DNA of 64,000 nucleotides from Emiliania huxleyi CCMP1516 (Eukaryota > Haptophyta > Isochrysidales > Noelaerhabdaceae): contig NW_005195085.1 of assembly GCF_000372725.1 (NCBI RefSeq), positions 61,636 through 125,635 of the forward strand, given 5' to 3'. Both the position numbers and the translations under genes were made by a program. The notes below the pieces were generated by a model. That model did not search any database and was not told where the DNA came from. It saw only the letters and a list, made by a program, of their open reading frames with translations. This document shows, piece by piece, positions 31,552-42,597 of the stretch. Numbering within the stretch: the stretch's first letter is position 1; every line of letters begins with the position of its first letter.

Positions 31552-32528
31552 TAGTAGTAGGATGCAACCTCATCTTGGCCCTATTCACGTCTATAAGCGA
31601 TAGCCCACGACCCAGGGTCCGTCGAGAGGAACACTCCCCGGGAGATCGCGAGATGAGATTCGACGTTAGGGCCGAACATTTTTTGTGTCCACTTTCAGAT
31701 GAGCATCGATCACGAACCAGGAAGTTCAATGTTTTATTTTGTTCTGTCCAGCCTGGTTGTCCCCAGGGAGCGTGCGCTGCGCACGCGACTCACGCGCGCA
31801 CACGCACGACGCAGGAAGGTCGCAGCACACGTTCGATTATCGATCTAGAGGATAGAGAGCCGTGTCTCCACACCAAAGTTCTCGTGTACGAGCGATTACA
31901 GCTCAGGCCGATACAAAATATGCCCACTGTATCGTGTGTATATCGGGTATCCGCACCTGACGACAGACACACCAACAGAGGTGTTCAAACCATGTCCCCA
32001 TGTGTCCGAGGTACATCCAACCCTCAGACGCTATACTCCCCGAACAAGGCCCACCCGAGCTGCCTCTGATTCACAAGCGAAATTAGTCTGTCGCGGCCAC
32101 CGAAGAACCATGCGATTGCAGTACGCGAGTCAACGCCACCCCCCCCCCCCCCCCTTCGCCTGCTCCGCCACCCCGCTCCTCCTCCCCTGCCTTGCCCGGC
32201 AACGCTTCAACTCCCTTCACCTCTCCTCGAGCTTAACGGCGACATCTGGGTAGGCCGCCGCCGCCGCCCCGCCCTCGTACGCAGCTTGAGCTGCGCCGTC
32301 GCTGCCGCCGCCGCCTCCCCCCTCCGCCGGCGCTGCCACGCACCCGGCGCGGGGGGCGAGACGCTGCGGCGCGTCGTCGTCGCGCCCGGCCGCCTCGCCC
32401 GCCTGTGTGTAGAAGTGTTGGCTTCCCTCCCCTTGCCTCGCCCGCCCTCGTGCGGCGAAGAGAAGCGAGCCCGGGGGCTGCGGCTTGGGGTGGGGGCGAG
32501 ATGCGAGATGGGCCCGAAAGTGCTGGGC
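31552..32528. other. No recognised gene
   Basis: Balanced composition to 32130, then a C-run (32143-32155) and Ala-rich frames that look like GC-rich noise. Nothing supportable. Confidence 0.5.
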
Positions 32529-32750
32529 GGAGGGGGGGCGGAGAGGTGGGCAGTGGTTAGGGTTAGGGTTAGGGTTAGGGTTAGGGTTAGGGTTAGGGTT
32601 AGGGTAGAGGGTGGGCGGAGAGGTGGGCAGTGGTTAGGGTTAGGGTTAGGGTTAGGGTTAGGGTAGAGGGGGGGCGGAGAGGTGGGCAGTGGTTAGGGTT
32701 AGGGTTAGGGTTAGGGTTAGGGTAGAGGGGGGGCGGAGAGGTGGGCAGTG
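32529..32750 (+). repeat. Interstitial telomeric array: (TTAGGG)n alternating with a ~30-bp spacer
   Basis: Three blocks of ttaggg (about 8, 5 and 5 units) are separated by a spacer of the form gtagaggg(t/g)gggcggagag plus gtgggcagtgg, which also borders both ends, giving four spacer copies. Confidence 0.95.
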
Positions 32751-33359
32751 GGCCTCGAGCGGCGAAGAGAGGGCGGCGGAGCACGCGGAAGCGGTAGACG
32801 CCGTGCTCGACGCATCACGAGATGCGGTGGGCGGCTCGGGCACCTAAGAAGAAAGACAACAACACCGATGAGACACGATGGTACATCTCCGTACTGGAGA
32901 CGGCGCGGGCGGCTCGGGCGCCTAGGTCAGGTATCGACTCCTTGACGAGCACCGACTAGTCGGTGAGCGGCGTCGGGCGGATCCTGCGCCGGCGCCGCCG
33001 CCGCCGCCGGGAGCACGGCGGATGCGGAAGGGGGGGCGTAGGAGCAGGAGGGGGCGTAGGAGGAGGAAGAGGGGAGCTGCGCCACGCCGTTGCCTACGAG
33101 TCACTTGGCTGGTTCACCGATTGGTGCATCACTCAGAGAGACGGCGCGACTCAGCCTCGCCGTGGCTGCTCGTGGTCCGCCCGTGCCGCTCGCCGCGGCC
33201 GCCGCGGCCGCCCCCCCGCCCGCCCCCCTCGCGCGCGTGAGTGAGCAGACGGACGGAGTCGGAGTGCCTGACACCGGCCAACGACCCGTCGACAGTGGGT
33301 TTAGACTCGGCCGCGGTCGACCTGAGACGTGCCCGCCTGTCGGACATGTCTCGGACATG
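32751..33359. other. No recognised gene
   Basis: A duplicated gcggctcggg(c)cctaag segment (32830 and 32910) and a short coding-like run at 33078-33140 (HAVAYESLGWFTDWCI, plus strand) with no family or exon partners found. Confidence 0.4.
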
Positions 33360-34222
33360 TCATGGACGTGTCCTGGACCTGGCCGTGGGCGACGTGCGGC
33401 GGAGGGAGTCGGCGGTCCTGTCGACCCAGACGAGGAACTTTGCGACCTGTGGGAGCAACAACCCTCGGCTCACCTCGCCGCATCTCGCCGCATCTCGACG
33501 AGGAGCCGCCCCGAGGCCTGGAGCGGCGACAGGATCTGGCGCAACTCGAGCATGATCGCGGCGGAGGCGCTGACGTGCTCGTGGACCTGCGAGTAATTAT
33601 TGATTGAGTAGGTAATTATTCCTGATTAATTAGCCCCAACTCTAACCCCAACCCTATCCCTAACCCTCGGCTCAACTACCTGCGCGCGGGCCCTTGCTAG
33701 CAGCGCGTGGCAGCGCTGCAGCGCCGCCTGCTGTGCGCGGATCGCCGCGCGGTGGCGCGAGAGCGAGCCGAGCTGCTGCGCCGAGATACCAATCTCGTCG
33801 GCGAGTGCCCTCAGCACGCGAGCCTCGGGCTCGTCCGGCGCCTGAGGCTCGATTCACGCACTCATCAGTAATCATTAAAACTATGAATCACACGCTCGGG
33901 CTCCGTCCGGCGCCTGATGGTTGATGGACGAATTCGCTGTTGGTACTGAAACACTGCCTCACAGCCTCGCTCCTGGGCGCCGCCTGCTCCGGCCGGTCGA
34001 TGCTCCAAAAGGCAAACTGCGCCGGGTCGCCGTCGCCGATCGCGTCCTCCACCTGTGGGGCGGGTAATCTCGGGTAATCTCGGGTAATCTCGGGTAATCT
34101 CTGTGGGGTCGGAGGATGAGCGACGGCTTCCTTGGCGTGTCGTGCTTCGTAGTGTCGTGCCTGTCGCTTGTGAGAGAGAGGTGTATGTGTGAAGCTCTTC
34201 GCAGCCCTGTGGGAGAGAGGAT

Positions 34223-34279
<57 letters not shown>

Positions 34280-34453
34280 CTCTTCGTAGAGCTGCTCTTC
34301 TCGCCTCGTCCAGATGGGCGTCCACTGTCTCTTGCCTTCGTCGAGATTACCCGAGATTACCCGAGATTGCCCGAGATTGCCGTCTCGTGTGGCGTCCGCT
34401 GTCTCTTGCCTCCGTCGCCGGTTGGCTAGGAACCGCTCGACAAGAACGTTCAC
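33360..34453 (-). CDS. C-terminal exons of a bZIP/DOG1-like regulator
   Basis: Six exons join in phase: 34453-34410, 34335-34281, 34052-33912, 33841-33680, 33586-33518, 33446-33360. Product includes VNVLVERFLANRRRR, DPAQFAFWSIDRPEQAAP, VLRALADEIGISAQQL, and LELRQILSPLQ/VAKFLVWVDR. The last block resembles the C-terminal region of algal/oomycete bZIP factors (and plant DOG1/TGA) where a helix ends in Leu-x-Pro-x-Gln-x-x-(K/R)-Phe-Leu-x-Trp. Four introns are GC-AG (74, 228, 70, 71 bp), one GT-AG (93 bp). The 228-bp intron holds a long (AC)n. The 93-bp intron contains a telomere-like ggttagggatagggttgggg. The start lies upstream, probably the bZIP exon at 37775; family assignment is moderate. 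Confidence 0.6.
34214..34278. repeat. (TG)n microsatellite inside an intron
   Basis: About 28 TG units in the 228-bp GC-AG intron of the regulator gene. Confidence 0.95.
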
Positions 34454-34612
34454 CTGCCAGCAAACGGCTCCGTTCACAACCAGACGGCATGAAAGGAAAG
34501 AGCGCCCCGCCAATCAGCGTCGCCGTCTCTCGACTCGCCTCAGCGTTTCGGCATCGCGGAGGAGGAGGAGCGCCCGCCGTCGCGTCGGCCGGAGCGTACT
34601 GCTGCAGCAGTA

Positions 34613-34657
<45 letters not shown>

Positions 34658-36740
34658 GTGACGGCGGTGGCGGCGGGCCGTAGGGCATCTCTGACCCGGC
34701 GCATGATACGACCGCGTGCCGCTCCGCGCCGCCCGCCACCTCGCCCCCGAACCTGCCGTGCAAATCGCACCCAGCTGGCCGACCGCTGCAGCCTCTCCCC
34801 TCCTCTCGGCTGGCCTCTCTCTGCCACTCTCGGCCACTCCCGCGCCCGTTCGCGTCGGAAGAGGCGCGCCGCAGCGGCGGCACCGGGGCGCCTGATGCGA
34901 GGACGAGGCTCCTCGATCCTTGGGTCAGGGGGTACCAGTGCGGTGCGGCGGCATGGTGCGCCGTTCTATGTCTAGGCTACATCTCAGCTTACCTTAAGGT
35001 AGGCCTCGGCCACGTTGGTGCGCCGTTCGGCGTCGGGTCCGACCCACCACCACCACCACCACCACCACCACCACCTCCTCCTCCTCCTCCTCCTCCTCCT
35101 CCTCCTCCTCCACTATTACTACTACGGCTACCAACTACTGTTGCTGATGCTGCTACTGCTTCTGCTACAGCTACTATTGGCGCGCCGTTCGGCGGCGGCG
35201 GGCCCGGCCAGCCGTGCGAGCAGTCGGCAGGCGGCTGGCTGTAGGGGTGCGGCTGGTACGGCCTCCCCTGACAGACAGAACAGCCATACGACACTGAAGC
35301 GAGCGTCGTAGAGCGGCAACGGCAGCGGGCGGTGCGGCGGCGTACCGCCGGCTGCCGCATCGGCGGCGGGCGCGGTGCGGGCATCTGCCCGTGCTGCAAG
35401 AGGCCCGGCACGGCACCCGCCTGGCCGCCCACCTGACAGTACCACAATAGCAGCTGCGGGCGGGAGCGAGGTTGGACGAGGATGGTGCGGCTGCCCTGGT
35501 CAGCGACCTGCCCCGCGCAGACGCCGCAGCTCGGTGGCATGCCGCACGCGCCGCACGCGCCGCACGCGCCGCACGCGCCGCCTAGAGTCCACCCGAAGGA
35601 CGGGCCGTTCGTCCGGCGTCAGTTAGGCGACGGGGGACGTCACAAGGGGGGGGGGGGGGGTAAAGGGGGGGGGGCACCGGCAGCACAAAAGTGTCTAGGG
35701 GAGTGTCTAGGACGTGTCTAGGCACCTCCTCCCCCGTAGAGTGGCAGCGGCCCCGACCCCTCAAAGTGTGGCGGCACCGCGCAGCCGCCTGGGGGGGGAG
35801 CACTTGAGCATGGCTCGTCAGCTTCCGACAGAGCAGCCTCCCTAGCGGCGCGGCCGCCTCGGTGCTGTCTCTCGGCCATCTCTCGGCCACCTCTCGGCCA
35901 CCTCTCGCCTCGGTGGTAGTTACTGGTAGCTCTGCTCCATATCTCCCCATATCTCCCCATATCTCTCGCCTCGGTGGTAGTACTGGTAGCTCTGCTCCAT
36001 GCCGTACGCCGAGCCTGCGTCAGAGCCACCGGCTAGCACTCACTAGACAGAGAAGAGCGCCAGGAAGAAGGACTGGTGACTGCTCTCTCTCGCGGGCGGG
36101 CGAACCTGCGCACTGCGGCGCCGCCGCCTGCGGCCTCCTCACCCCTCCCCCCTGCCGCAGCACCGCCTCCCCGCCCGCCTGCGTAGCACAGGTTTGCGCA
36201 CGAATCAACACACACACCACACACACACACCACACACACCACACACCCCAATGTGAGGGCGGGCAGCTGGCTGGCTGCAGCACACGCCTGCACACCTCGC
36301 CTCCCCGCCGCCGCCCGCCCCCGCCCTCCCTGCGCCATCGAAGGACGGGGCGCGGCGGCGGCGGCGGCGACGGCGGCGGCGCGGGCGACTGCGCGGTCCG
36401 AAGAGCTGACCTGTGCATCAGTCCATTCCCCGTCAGTGCCCCCGCGTTGCATTGCCTCCTCGCCGGTCGGATAGACTGACCAGATTCCACGCATCCGTAG
36501 CCGACGGCGCGAGAGCCCCGTCCGGGTGCATCGACGCCACGCTCGCCCCCGCCGCCAGCCTCGAGGAGCCTGCCACAGACCGGATGCTGCTCATGGCGAA
36601 TGGACCGATCGCCCTTCGGCCCGCCAGCCGCGACATATATGTGTGTATGACATATGTGTGTATGACGCGCCTATGTGACTCGCCGAGATTACCCGAGATT
36701 ACCCGAGATTACCCGAGATATATGTGTATGACGCGCCTAG
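34454..36740 (-). other. Probable middle exons and introns of the bZIP gene; structure unresolved
   Basis: Minus-strand segments look coding: a poly-Gln stretch of 14 with LLLQQYAPADATAG (34680-34560), and 35540-34998, which starts MPPSCGVCAGQVADQGSRTI, carries GYGCSVCQG-like Cys pairs, runs into poly-Gly and ends at TLK beside GTAAGC, a strong donor. Between them and above 35560 are more repeats (tgtctaggacgtgtctagg at 35700, catatctccc at 35940, cgagattaccc at 36690). Exon order could not be fixed. Confidence 0.35.
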
Positions 36741-37100
36741 GTGACTCGCTCGGTCGCAGTGCCGAGGTGGCGGCCGCCTCTGCCCCCCCTGCGCATGCCA
36801 GGGAGGCGCCGGCTCCCTTCGGCGCTGCCGCCGCCCTCCTCACCGCGGGAGGCTGCCGCCTGCTCCGGAGGTGCGGGGGCGGACACGACGGGCCATGAGC
36901 CGTGGAGATGCGGGCGGGAGAGGAGTCAAGATCTGGGCGAGATGCGGTCGAGATCTGGGCGAGATGCGGGCGGGAGATGCGGGCCTGGTTCCGTCTCCGC
37001 CATCGACGAGTTGCGAAGAGAGCTGCCGCTTCAGATACTGCCGCCCGCCTGCTGTCGCCTCGAGCTGTGAGGAGGCGGAGGTGTGAGGAGAGCCGGTGGA
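36741..37100. other. Low-complexity Ala/Pro/Arg-rich stretch, coding strand unclear
   Basis: Repeated gagatgcggg(c/t) and gatctgggc units at 36905-36985. May be intron/exon of the minus-strand regulator gene. Confidence 0.35.
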
Positions 37101-37775
37101 GTGCCGCAGACCTCCTGTCTGTGAGCTGTCCGGGCGGACAGAGGCGGCGACGCAAGCCTGTCAACCCGTGAAGAAAGAATGACGCGCCATGGGGAGCTCA
37201 TCGAGCACGGAGGCGGCGGTGCGAGCAGCCGGCCCGCAGGCGGGGCCGTGAAGGGCCGGAGGTGTGAGGAGGGATGCAGGTGTGACGCCGCCTGCTGTGC
37301 GGCCACTCCGTCGGCAACTGCGGCGGCGGCCGCCCGTTGTCGGAGGCACGTGGCGGAGGGCGTGGTGCGGCCTGACCGACCCGCCGGCCGCGAGGACTGG
37401 CAGAGCTGCGCCTGGAGCAAGCTCACCTGTGGGGAGGCTCCAGGAAAGGTCTGGACAGGGACGCGCCGAGAGCGCCTCTTCTCAGCCGCCCACCTTGTCC
37501 TCGAGGTCACGCACGTACTGCTTCTTCTGCTGCCGGTGATGCGCCGCCATCAGCTGTGCCTGGACCTCGTCCACGTTCCGCTGCGCCCCGTGGGGCCCCG
37601 GCGGGCACTGCACGCCTCCACCACCACCGAAGGGGGCGCCAACGCCCGGCGACGAAGACGGCGTCGCCTCGCCGACTGCCCAGCCGAAGCAGGAGACTAG
37701 ATCGTCATCGGCGAGCTTGCAAGGGTCCTCAACGGCGCCGTCAAAGAGAGCGGAGGAGCCGAACTCGTGGTCCAT
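37101..37775 (-). CDS. N-terminal exons of a bZIP-like transcription factor
   Basis: Exon 1 (37775-37494) starts MDHEFGSSALFDGAVEDPCK, is acidic then Gly/Pro-rich, and ends in AHHRQQKKQYVRDLEDK. A 67-bp GT-AG intron (37493-37427) joins it to VSLLQAQLCQ, giving a Tyr-Val-x-x-Leu-Glu-x-Lys-Val-x-x-Leu run typical of the junction between basic region and leucine zipper. The basic region itself is weak (no clear Asn-x-x-Ala-x-x-Ser-Arg), so DNA binding is not assured. The second exon continues toward 37200 with Ala/Gln-rich sequence. The exons at 34453-33360, on the same strand with a bZIP-type C-terminal domain, are probably the same gene. Confidence 0.5.
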
Positions 37776-37904
37776 GCCTCTTGGACCGACCCAGTTCAGA
37801 ACCCGACGTGCACGGCGGGCACTGCACGCAAAAATACTTTTTTCACACCCCCAAAACGGGGTGTGTGTGTGTGTGTGTGAGTGTCACACACAAAACGGGG
37901 TGTG

Positions 37905-38350
37905 TGTGTGTGCGAGCGCGCTCATCTCGATCGTCAAGGCGTCGCTACGCGCGGTCTTCCGCGGGGGGAGCTTCGTCGACGGGCGCGGGATCGCGGCGCG
38001 GCTGGTGCTGGGGCGGCGATGCCTCCGGCTGTTTGCGGCGGGCGGCTTGCTGCTCGCGGCGATGGCGCAAACTCGTCTCGCTGCACACCAAGGGCTTATG
38101 CTCTGGGCGAGATGTGAGGCGCATGCGCCCGGGAGGGGAGGGAGCATGCGTAACGACGCTGCTAGAGATGCCTTTCGGGGCCCAGAGATAAAACTTCTGA
38201 TGCCATGCATGACCTAGTAGTGTCCCCAGCTATGGGCGTGTCCACGTTGGAGCCAGGTGTGGTGTGGGCGCGAGAATAGCTCCGCCGTTAATGGAGGCAA
38301 CCGATGCGAGTCGACTGGTGTGTGTCGTCGTGGTTTCGTATCAAGAATAC
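37905..38350 (-). repeat. Dispersed repeat, inverted partner of 14425-14870
   Basis: High identity over about 450 bp in opposite orientation, preceded by two tgtgtgtg tracts with caaaacggggtg (37845-37915). Carries the SIVKASLRAVFRGGSFVDG frame on the plus strand. Confidence 0.85.
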
Positions 38351-39086
38351 TCACTCACAAAAATGAATTCACAAAAACGCGGCTCGAGAGGCGGCTCCCG
38401 AGGACGCACGGCTGGCACCCGTGGCGCGGGGCTCGTCTTCGGAAAGACCAGGAAGCAGGATCGCTCTACTGGCAAACTTCTGGCTGACACGCGCGCCCGG
38501 TCGAGCCTTCGGCGGGCGCGCTGCGGTCGCACGCCTACCCAAGTCATATGCCACGGCGTGCGATCTAGATTCAGCACACGCGCCTCTGCTCGCAACCATC
38601 CAATGAACTGTCGTCACCCATGAGTGCGAGTTAGGGCTAGCGGCTGGCCAATAGCCTGTGAGGAGGGCGTCCATAGACACCTCACAAGACCCCACACACG
38701 GTCTCGTCCGTGCCTTGCGGCCGGCGACGAGATTGCTAGAGGCGGAGCAAGCCTGCTCTAGTCTCACACGTTCGCCCCTGTCGCCTGTCTGTGTTGTTGT
38801 GCTGTTGTTTGTCTCTTGGCACCTTGGAGTGCTGGGGGGGGCGAGTGTGGGGGGACGTGGCCTGACAGAGTGATGTGTACGCCCACTCAGGATGTGGGGC
38901 AGCCCGCTGGCTGTGTGTCTTGTGAGCTTGTTTGTGTCTGTGTGTCGCTCGTGCGTGTCGTCATCATCTGTCCAGCGTCCACCCATACCGCGTCGGTGCC
39001 AGTCCGAGCCTGACCTGTTCTTCACCTTCCTACATACATACATACACAACACACAGGAACCAAACAAGTATCCCGCCGTCTTGCAG
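38351..39086. repeat. Intergenic; contains family G repeat at 38930-39045
   Basis: 38930-39045 (cagcgtccacccataccgcg, gttcttcacctt) recurs inverted at about 40040-40235 and again forward at 46065-46150. No gene was recognised between 38351 and 38930. Confidence 0.6.
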
Positions 39087-39470
39087 CTACTCGTCCTCAT
39101 CGCTGCCGTCAGAAGAGACTGGCGTGGGCGGACGGCTCGCCCACGCCTCGATCTTCTTGGGCAGCAGCTGGTTCGACAGGTCCTCTCCGTGGCCTAGACA
39201 ACCATTTTTGCCCTTTCCCCAGGTAAAGAAGGCCCCTTTGGCCGTGATGGCGATTTTGTAATTTCCTCCAGCCGACCCGGGGGGGACGGGCCGCCCCGCC
39301 AAGGCCTTGACCTTTTTGGGCAGCAGGTGTTTTTTCTTGTTTCCGTGGCCCAGTTGGCCCCAGTTTTCCTTGCCCCAGTTTCAAAAGGGCCCTTTGGCGG
39401 TTATGGCGATTCTGTGGTTGTGGTTTCCCCCGACAAAAGGAAGACGCGTTGGCCAGCCCGAGGAAAGGAG
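39087..39470 (-). pseudogene. RCC1-repeat relic or badly read 3' end of an RCC1 gene
   Basis: Minus-strand frame 39302-39087 holds one clean RCC1 unit (GGNYKIAITAKGAFFTWGKG ... CLGHGEDLSNQLLPKKIEAW) and a natural C-terminus DGSDEDE. Just upstream (39440-39303) a second unit is recognisable (NHRIAITAKGPF, QLGHGN, LLPKKVKALAG) but split by a stop and frameshifts. From 39240 to 39720 the sequence is rich in expanded homopolymers, which suggests low read quality as much as decay. RCC1 units form beta-propellers that bind partners or chromatin. Whether a complete gene exists beyond 39720 cannot be told; nothing there continues it. Confidence 0.6.
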
Positions 39471-39698
39471 GGAAACAAACCCGTTCGGGAGGGTAAAGTT
39501 TTGCGCCCCGCTTCCCGGGGTTTTTTCTTTTTCGGGACAGCCCCCCCCTTTTGAGGCAGGAAAGTGGGGGTTTCCCCGTTCGCCCAGCCCATTTGGACCC
39601 CTTTGCCGGCCGCCCATTCCCCCTTCCCTTTTTCCACCTTGAGGAGCCGATGACCGTTGCTTTTTCCCTGGCAGCCGGCCCGGGGGCCCCCGAGCCCC

Positions 39699-39763
<65 letters not shown>

Positions 39764-40432
39764 CGCGCGAGCGCCGCGCAGCGGCACACCTGCTCAAAAG
39801 AAAAAGAAAAAAGGGAATGAGGAGACCAGCAGGGGAGACTCCCCGCCTATGCAAGCCCCAGAGAGGGGGCCGCCATCGCCGAAGCTGTGCCAAAGCATAA
39901 CTCCAAAACCCGCAGCGGCCCAGGGGGCCTTGGGGGCAGCCCGCCGGACCGCCGCCGCATGGGGCTAGGCTCCAGAAGATGAGTGGAATTGATGAAGTGG
40001 GCCGTCGTCCATGCCTCCCCTCTATACGTAGGTAGGTAGGTAGTAAGGTGAAGAACAGCCAGTATACGTCAGAGTGGGACCTACGCCGCGCCGGGTAAGG
40101 GGCGCGCCCGGTCCTCGACGGAGCTTTAGGTTAGGTTAGGTAGAAAGGTGAAGAACAGCCAGGCTCGGACTGGACACCAACGCGGTATGGGTGGACGCGA
40201 GACAGATGATGACGACACGCACGGAGCCGTATTTCTTCCTGTTCATTGCCGTGATCATCCTTGGTCGCCTGCGCCGAACATGCGCCTGGCAACATGCTGG
40301 CACGGTGTAGAATGTCCCAAAGCACGGACTTGTGTGATCGCGGAAGTTTTTCTTCATTCACGTTGAATTTTGAGCGTCTCCCTTCGCTGGGTGGGCTGTG
40401 CTGTGTGCTGTGCACCGCTGCCCTTGCTCCCG
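39471..40432. other. Homopolymer-rich sequence, (CGCA)n microsatellite and family G repeat
   Basis: C-run and (ca)n/(cgca)n at 39700-39762; two copies of aaggtgaagaacagccag (40046 and 40147) belong to the family G repeat. No gene. Confidence 0.6.
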
Positions 40433-42510
40433 ATGATCCTCGACGAAAACGAGCAGAGCAATCGGACGAACGAGCAGCCCGAGACGCCATGGGCACAGAT
40501 CGTCCGCAAGAGCACCGACGGTCCCCGCGCCACGCCCGGGCTCGCCACGCGCATGTTTGGTGTGGCGCTCGAGACACCGGTGGTGCAGCGGGCAGGCGCG
40601 AGCGAGGCGCCGACGCCTCTCCCTGCGACACCGCTGGCAGCGGAGCAGCCTGCACCTCCTCCACCGCCCGCCGCCGCCGGTGAGCCAGACTCCTTCGGTT
40701 TACCTGCCGACTCCTCCTTCGCTTTACCTGCCATTCGCACCGCCGCCGACGACCTCCGGGAAGGTGGGCGGATGAGCAGGCGAACGGCGTCGCGCGGGAA
40801 GGCGGAGCTTCCGGCCGAGCCGATCCCGCCCGCCGTTGTCTTCAGCCCACCGACTGCTCCGCCGCCCCGGCCTCTGCCTCTGCGCGCAACGGCGGCGGCG
40901 GCAGCAGCAGCAGGAGGGGGGGAGGTCCCTCTCTCTGCGGCGGCGGAAGAGGCTCTTGCTGCGGCAGCGGGAGGGGCTAGCGTGAACGAGGGCTCCCAAA
41001 CGGCCGCGTACCCTCCGCCCGAGACGCCCGCTTGCGCCGTTGCGAGGCGCCTCTCCTCTCCACCCTCCGTCTCAAAGCGGCAGGCGGCACAGCGCTCTCC
41101 ACCGCAGGCACGCCTCGACCCTCCCGTGGCGCATCCACTCACTGGCATAGCATTACTGGACTCGTTGTCCCAGCAGGCCAACCGCGCCCTCGAGCCGTCG
41201 CAAAAGAAGGCGAGGAACCGCCTCCGCTACCCGGAGCCACCGAATGCCCGCAGCGCCGCCGCCGCCGCCGCAGGCTGCCCGCCCGCCGCCCTCCCCTCCC
41301 GCCGGGTGGCGAGGGAGGGGCAGCAGCCGAGGCGGCGAGCAGGGCAGCAGCAGTTGCCTCCGCCTCCGCCTCCGGCCTCGGTCCAGCTCCACTTTGCCGC
41401 GCATCCCTTCCCGCCGCTGCGGCAAGAGGCGGTTCGGCTGCTGGACACCGCCCTCTTCGCCGCCGTCCGCGGCGAGCTCACCACGCAAGAGGCGTCCACC
41501 CACGCTACAGTACCCTCTCAGTGTGCCATTCCCCTTCACTCACAGGCGAGCTCGCCGCCGCAGCCGCCGCCGACCATCCCGCGTGCGCGATTCGCTCCCG
41601 CATCCAGGCCGCCGTGGCTAATCTCCCCACATCTCCCCGCATCTCCCCAGATCCCCCCATATCCCGCATCCAGGCCGCCGTGGCGTCGGTCCACCCAGCA
41701 GCCGCCGTCTTCTGCTACGGCTCTCGCGCCACCGGCCTCGCCTCCGCCGCCTCGGACGTCGACTTGGTGGCCGTCGGTCCGCATGCTCCCCCTCAGCCAC
41801 ACTGATGCCGATCACTCCAGAGGGGATGATGGCAGGTGGTCGTCGGTCTGCCTGTCTCCGCCGGGTCTGCGGCACCGTCCGTCGAGGGCCAGGTCGAGGC
41901 GCTGCAGTCACTGCAGCCGCGCCTCGAGGCGATCGGTCTCGCTGCGACCCTGCAGCGCTGCGCCGTCCCCGTCCTCAACATCGAGGTCTAGACACACATA
42001 TATAGTGGTCAGTCAGCGTTGATGCTGGGCGGCTCCCGCAGCCGCGCCCCACCAGTCACCAAACCGTGCGCGTGGTCTGATGATAGGTTGCGGCGGCGGG
42101 CGGCGGGGCGCCACTCAAGCTGGACCTCTCTCTCCAGACGCGGCTTCACTCCGGCCTCGCCCCCCCCGCCGCCATGTCCCGCTCTGTGCGGACGCCCCCT
42201 TCCTCACCGCGTCCAGCCATCCCCCCCCGTAGGCCTCGCCGCCGCCCAGCTCGTTCGCTGGCTTGCCTCGAGCCTCCCGCCCCTCCGGCCGCTGGTGCAC
42301 ACACACACACTGCCCAAGAGCAGCTCGCCGCTGCGCCGCTCCATGGGAGGAAGAAGCCACTCCTCCCCTCCTCCACTCAGGTCGTGCTGCTCAAGGAGCT
42401 GCTGCGGCGGCACGGCCTCAAGGCGACGTACACGGGCGGGCTCTCCTCGTATGCCCTCACCCTCATGGCCGCTTCCTTCCTCCTCCTCGCGCCGCGCCTC
42501 CGCTCCGAGC

Positions 42511-42597
<87 letters not shown>

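Noticed and set aside
36201..36250. CRISPR-like regular (cacacacac) units and other short direct repeats
   Set aside because: Spacers are not unique and the context is eukaryotic; these are microsatellites.
40131..40664. Minus-strand frame with HHLSRVHPYRVG
   Set aside because: The string belongs to a dispersed repeat (also 38930-39045 and 46065-46150), and the rest is antisense to the poly(A)-polymerase first exon.
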